A DNA stretch of 13,147 nucleotides from Chloroflexota bacterium (lineage in GTDB: Bacteria > Chloroflexota > Anaerolineae > Anaerolineales > DRMV01), in NCBI GenBank assembly GCA_013153135.1, contig JAADFA010000030.1, positions 1 to 13,147 on the forward strand. Reading direction: 5' to 3'. The position numbers and the translations under genes were made by a program. Position 1 is the first letter of the stretch. Every line of letters starts with the position of its first letter. Positions 13,004 to 13,147 of the stretch are shown in pieces. Below the pieces are notes generated by a model. The model saw only the letters and a list, made by a program, of their open reading frames with translations. It made no database searches and was not told where the DNA came from.

Positions 13004-13012
13004 GGTGCCCCC

Positions 13013-13040
13013 AGTATACCGCAGCCCACGTTCTTGTCAA
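13013..13040 (-). promoter_or_regulatory. Sigma-70-type promoter of the leader and cystathionine gamma-synthase-family gene
   Basis: On the - strand TTGACA (13040-13035) is an exact -35 and TATACT (13018-13013) a near-consensus -10, with a 16-base spacer. The start is expected near 13006, producing a leader of about 184 bases that carries the Met-rich ORF and the terminator. Confidence 0.85.
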
Positions 13041-13056
13041 GGACTGGCGAAGGCCC

Positions 13057-13097
13057 GGGTGCAGGCAAATCTCGTAGAAGCCTATGCCGCGGGCGGC
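13057..13097 (+). repeat. 41-bp direct repeat, copy B
   Basis: Second copy of the element at 10411-10451 (39 of 41 identical, same orientation), 16 bases upstream of the -35 of the - strand promoter. A + strand frame through it stays open to the window end and reads VQANLVEAYAAGG then ETRLLSLPFHVPRAEP, so a gene fragment beginning here is possible. No ribosome-binding site is convincing. Confidence 0.7.
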
Positions 13098-13147
13098 GAA
13101 ACCCGCCTGCTATCCTTGCCGTTCCATGTCCCGCGCGCTGAGCCTGC

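Noticed and set aside
12850..13006. SAM riboswitch or T-box in the leader of the Cys/Met gene
   Set aside because: No conserved SAM-box core, no T-box motif and no specifier hairpin were recognised. The Met-rich ORF and alternative pairings explain the leader better.
10411..13097. CRISPR array or IS element ends based on the repeated 41-mer
   Set aside because: There are only two copies, they lie 2.6 kb apart in direct orientation, and there is no transposase, no spacer structure and no target-site duplication.

Overview
The window is GC-rich, gene-dense bacterial chromosome. The mix of genes fits a Chloroflexota (Anaerolineae-like) bacterium: a long F0 subunit a with a His-rich loop, DUF2905, a Met-type lipoprotein cytochrome c, and an MTA/SAH-deaminase-like amidohydrolase fused to a CYTH domain. 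This assignment is an inference from gene style, not from a marker gene. No mobile element, phage gene or CRISPR array was seen.

Layout. On the + strand, the 3' end of a ClpB/ClpC-type unfoldase (to 268) ends at a terminator. A short two-gene unit follows, atpI-like plus atpB (472-1789), closed by a strong hairpin with no other ATP synthase gene behind it. From 9919 down to 1871 all genes are on the - strand and closely packed. In transcription order they are: a PhnD-like binding protein without signal peptide; DUF2905; a NYN-domain protein; TatD; a stand-alone receiver domain; a lipoprotein cytochrome c translationally coupled to a 2-hydroxyacid dehydrogenase; an EamA transporter; and the amidohydrolase-CYTH fusion. 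Two - strand tRNAs follow at higher coordinates, Thr(CGT) and Arg(CCT). Next is a 640-base gene-poor stretch with foldable segments, a 41-bp repeat copy and a promoter-plus-terminator pair. Then comes a + strand SAM methyltransferase, whose 3' end overlaps by 161 bp the 3' end of a convergent cystathionine gamma-synthase-family gene.

Most notable region. Between the promoter (13013-13040) and the start (12822) of the cystathionine gamma-synthase-family gene on the - strand lies what looks like a complete ribosome-mediated attenuator. It has a 31-codon leader ORF with Met codons in a tight run (MMVMMM). A strong hairpin begins exactly at the last of these Met codons. A segment inside that hairpin can pair over 12 of 13 bases with the 5' arm of the terminator. 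A perfect 12-bp terminator with six Ts ends just before the gene's Shine-Dalgarno. This is the classical trp/his leader design, apparently tuned to methionine and placed on a methionine/transsulfuration gene. The SAM/methionine theme also appears in the MTA/SAH-deaminase-like fusion and the methyltransferase, but a functional link among the three is only inference.
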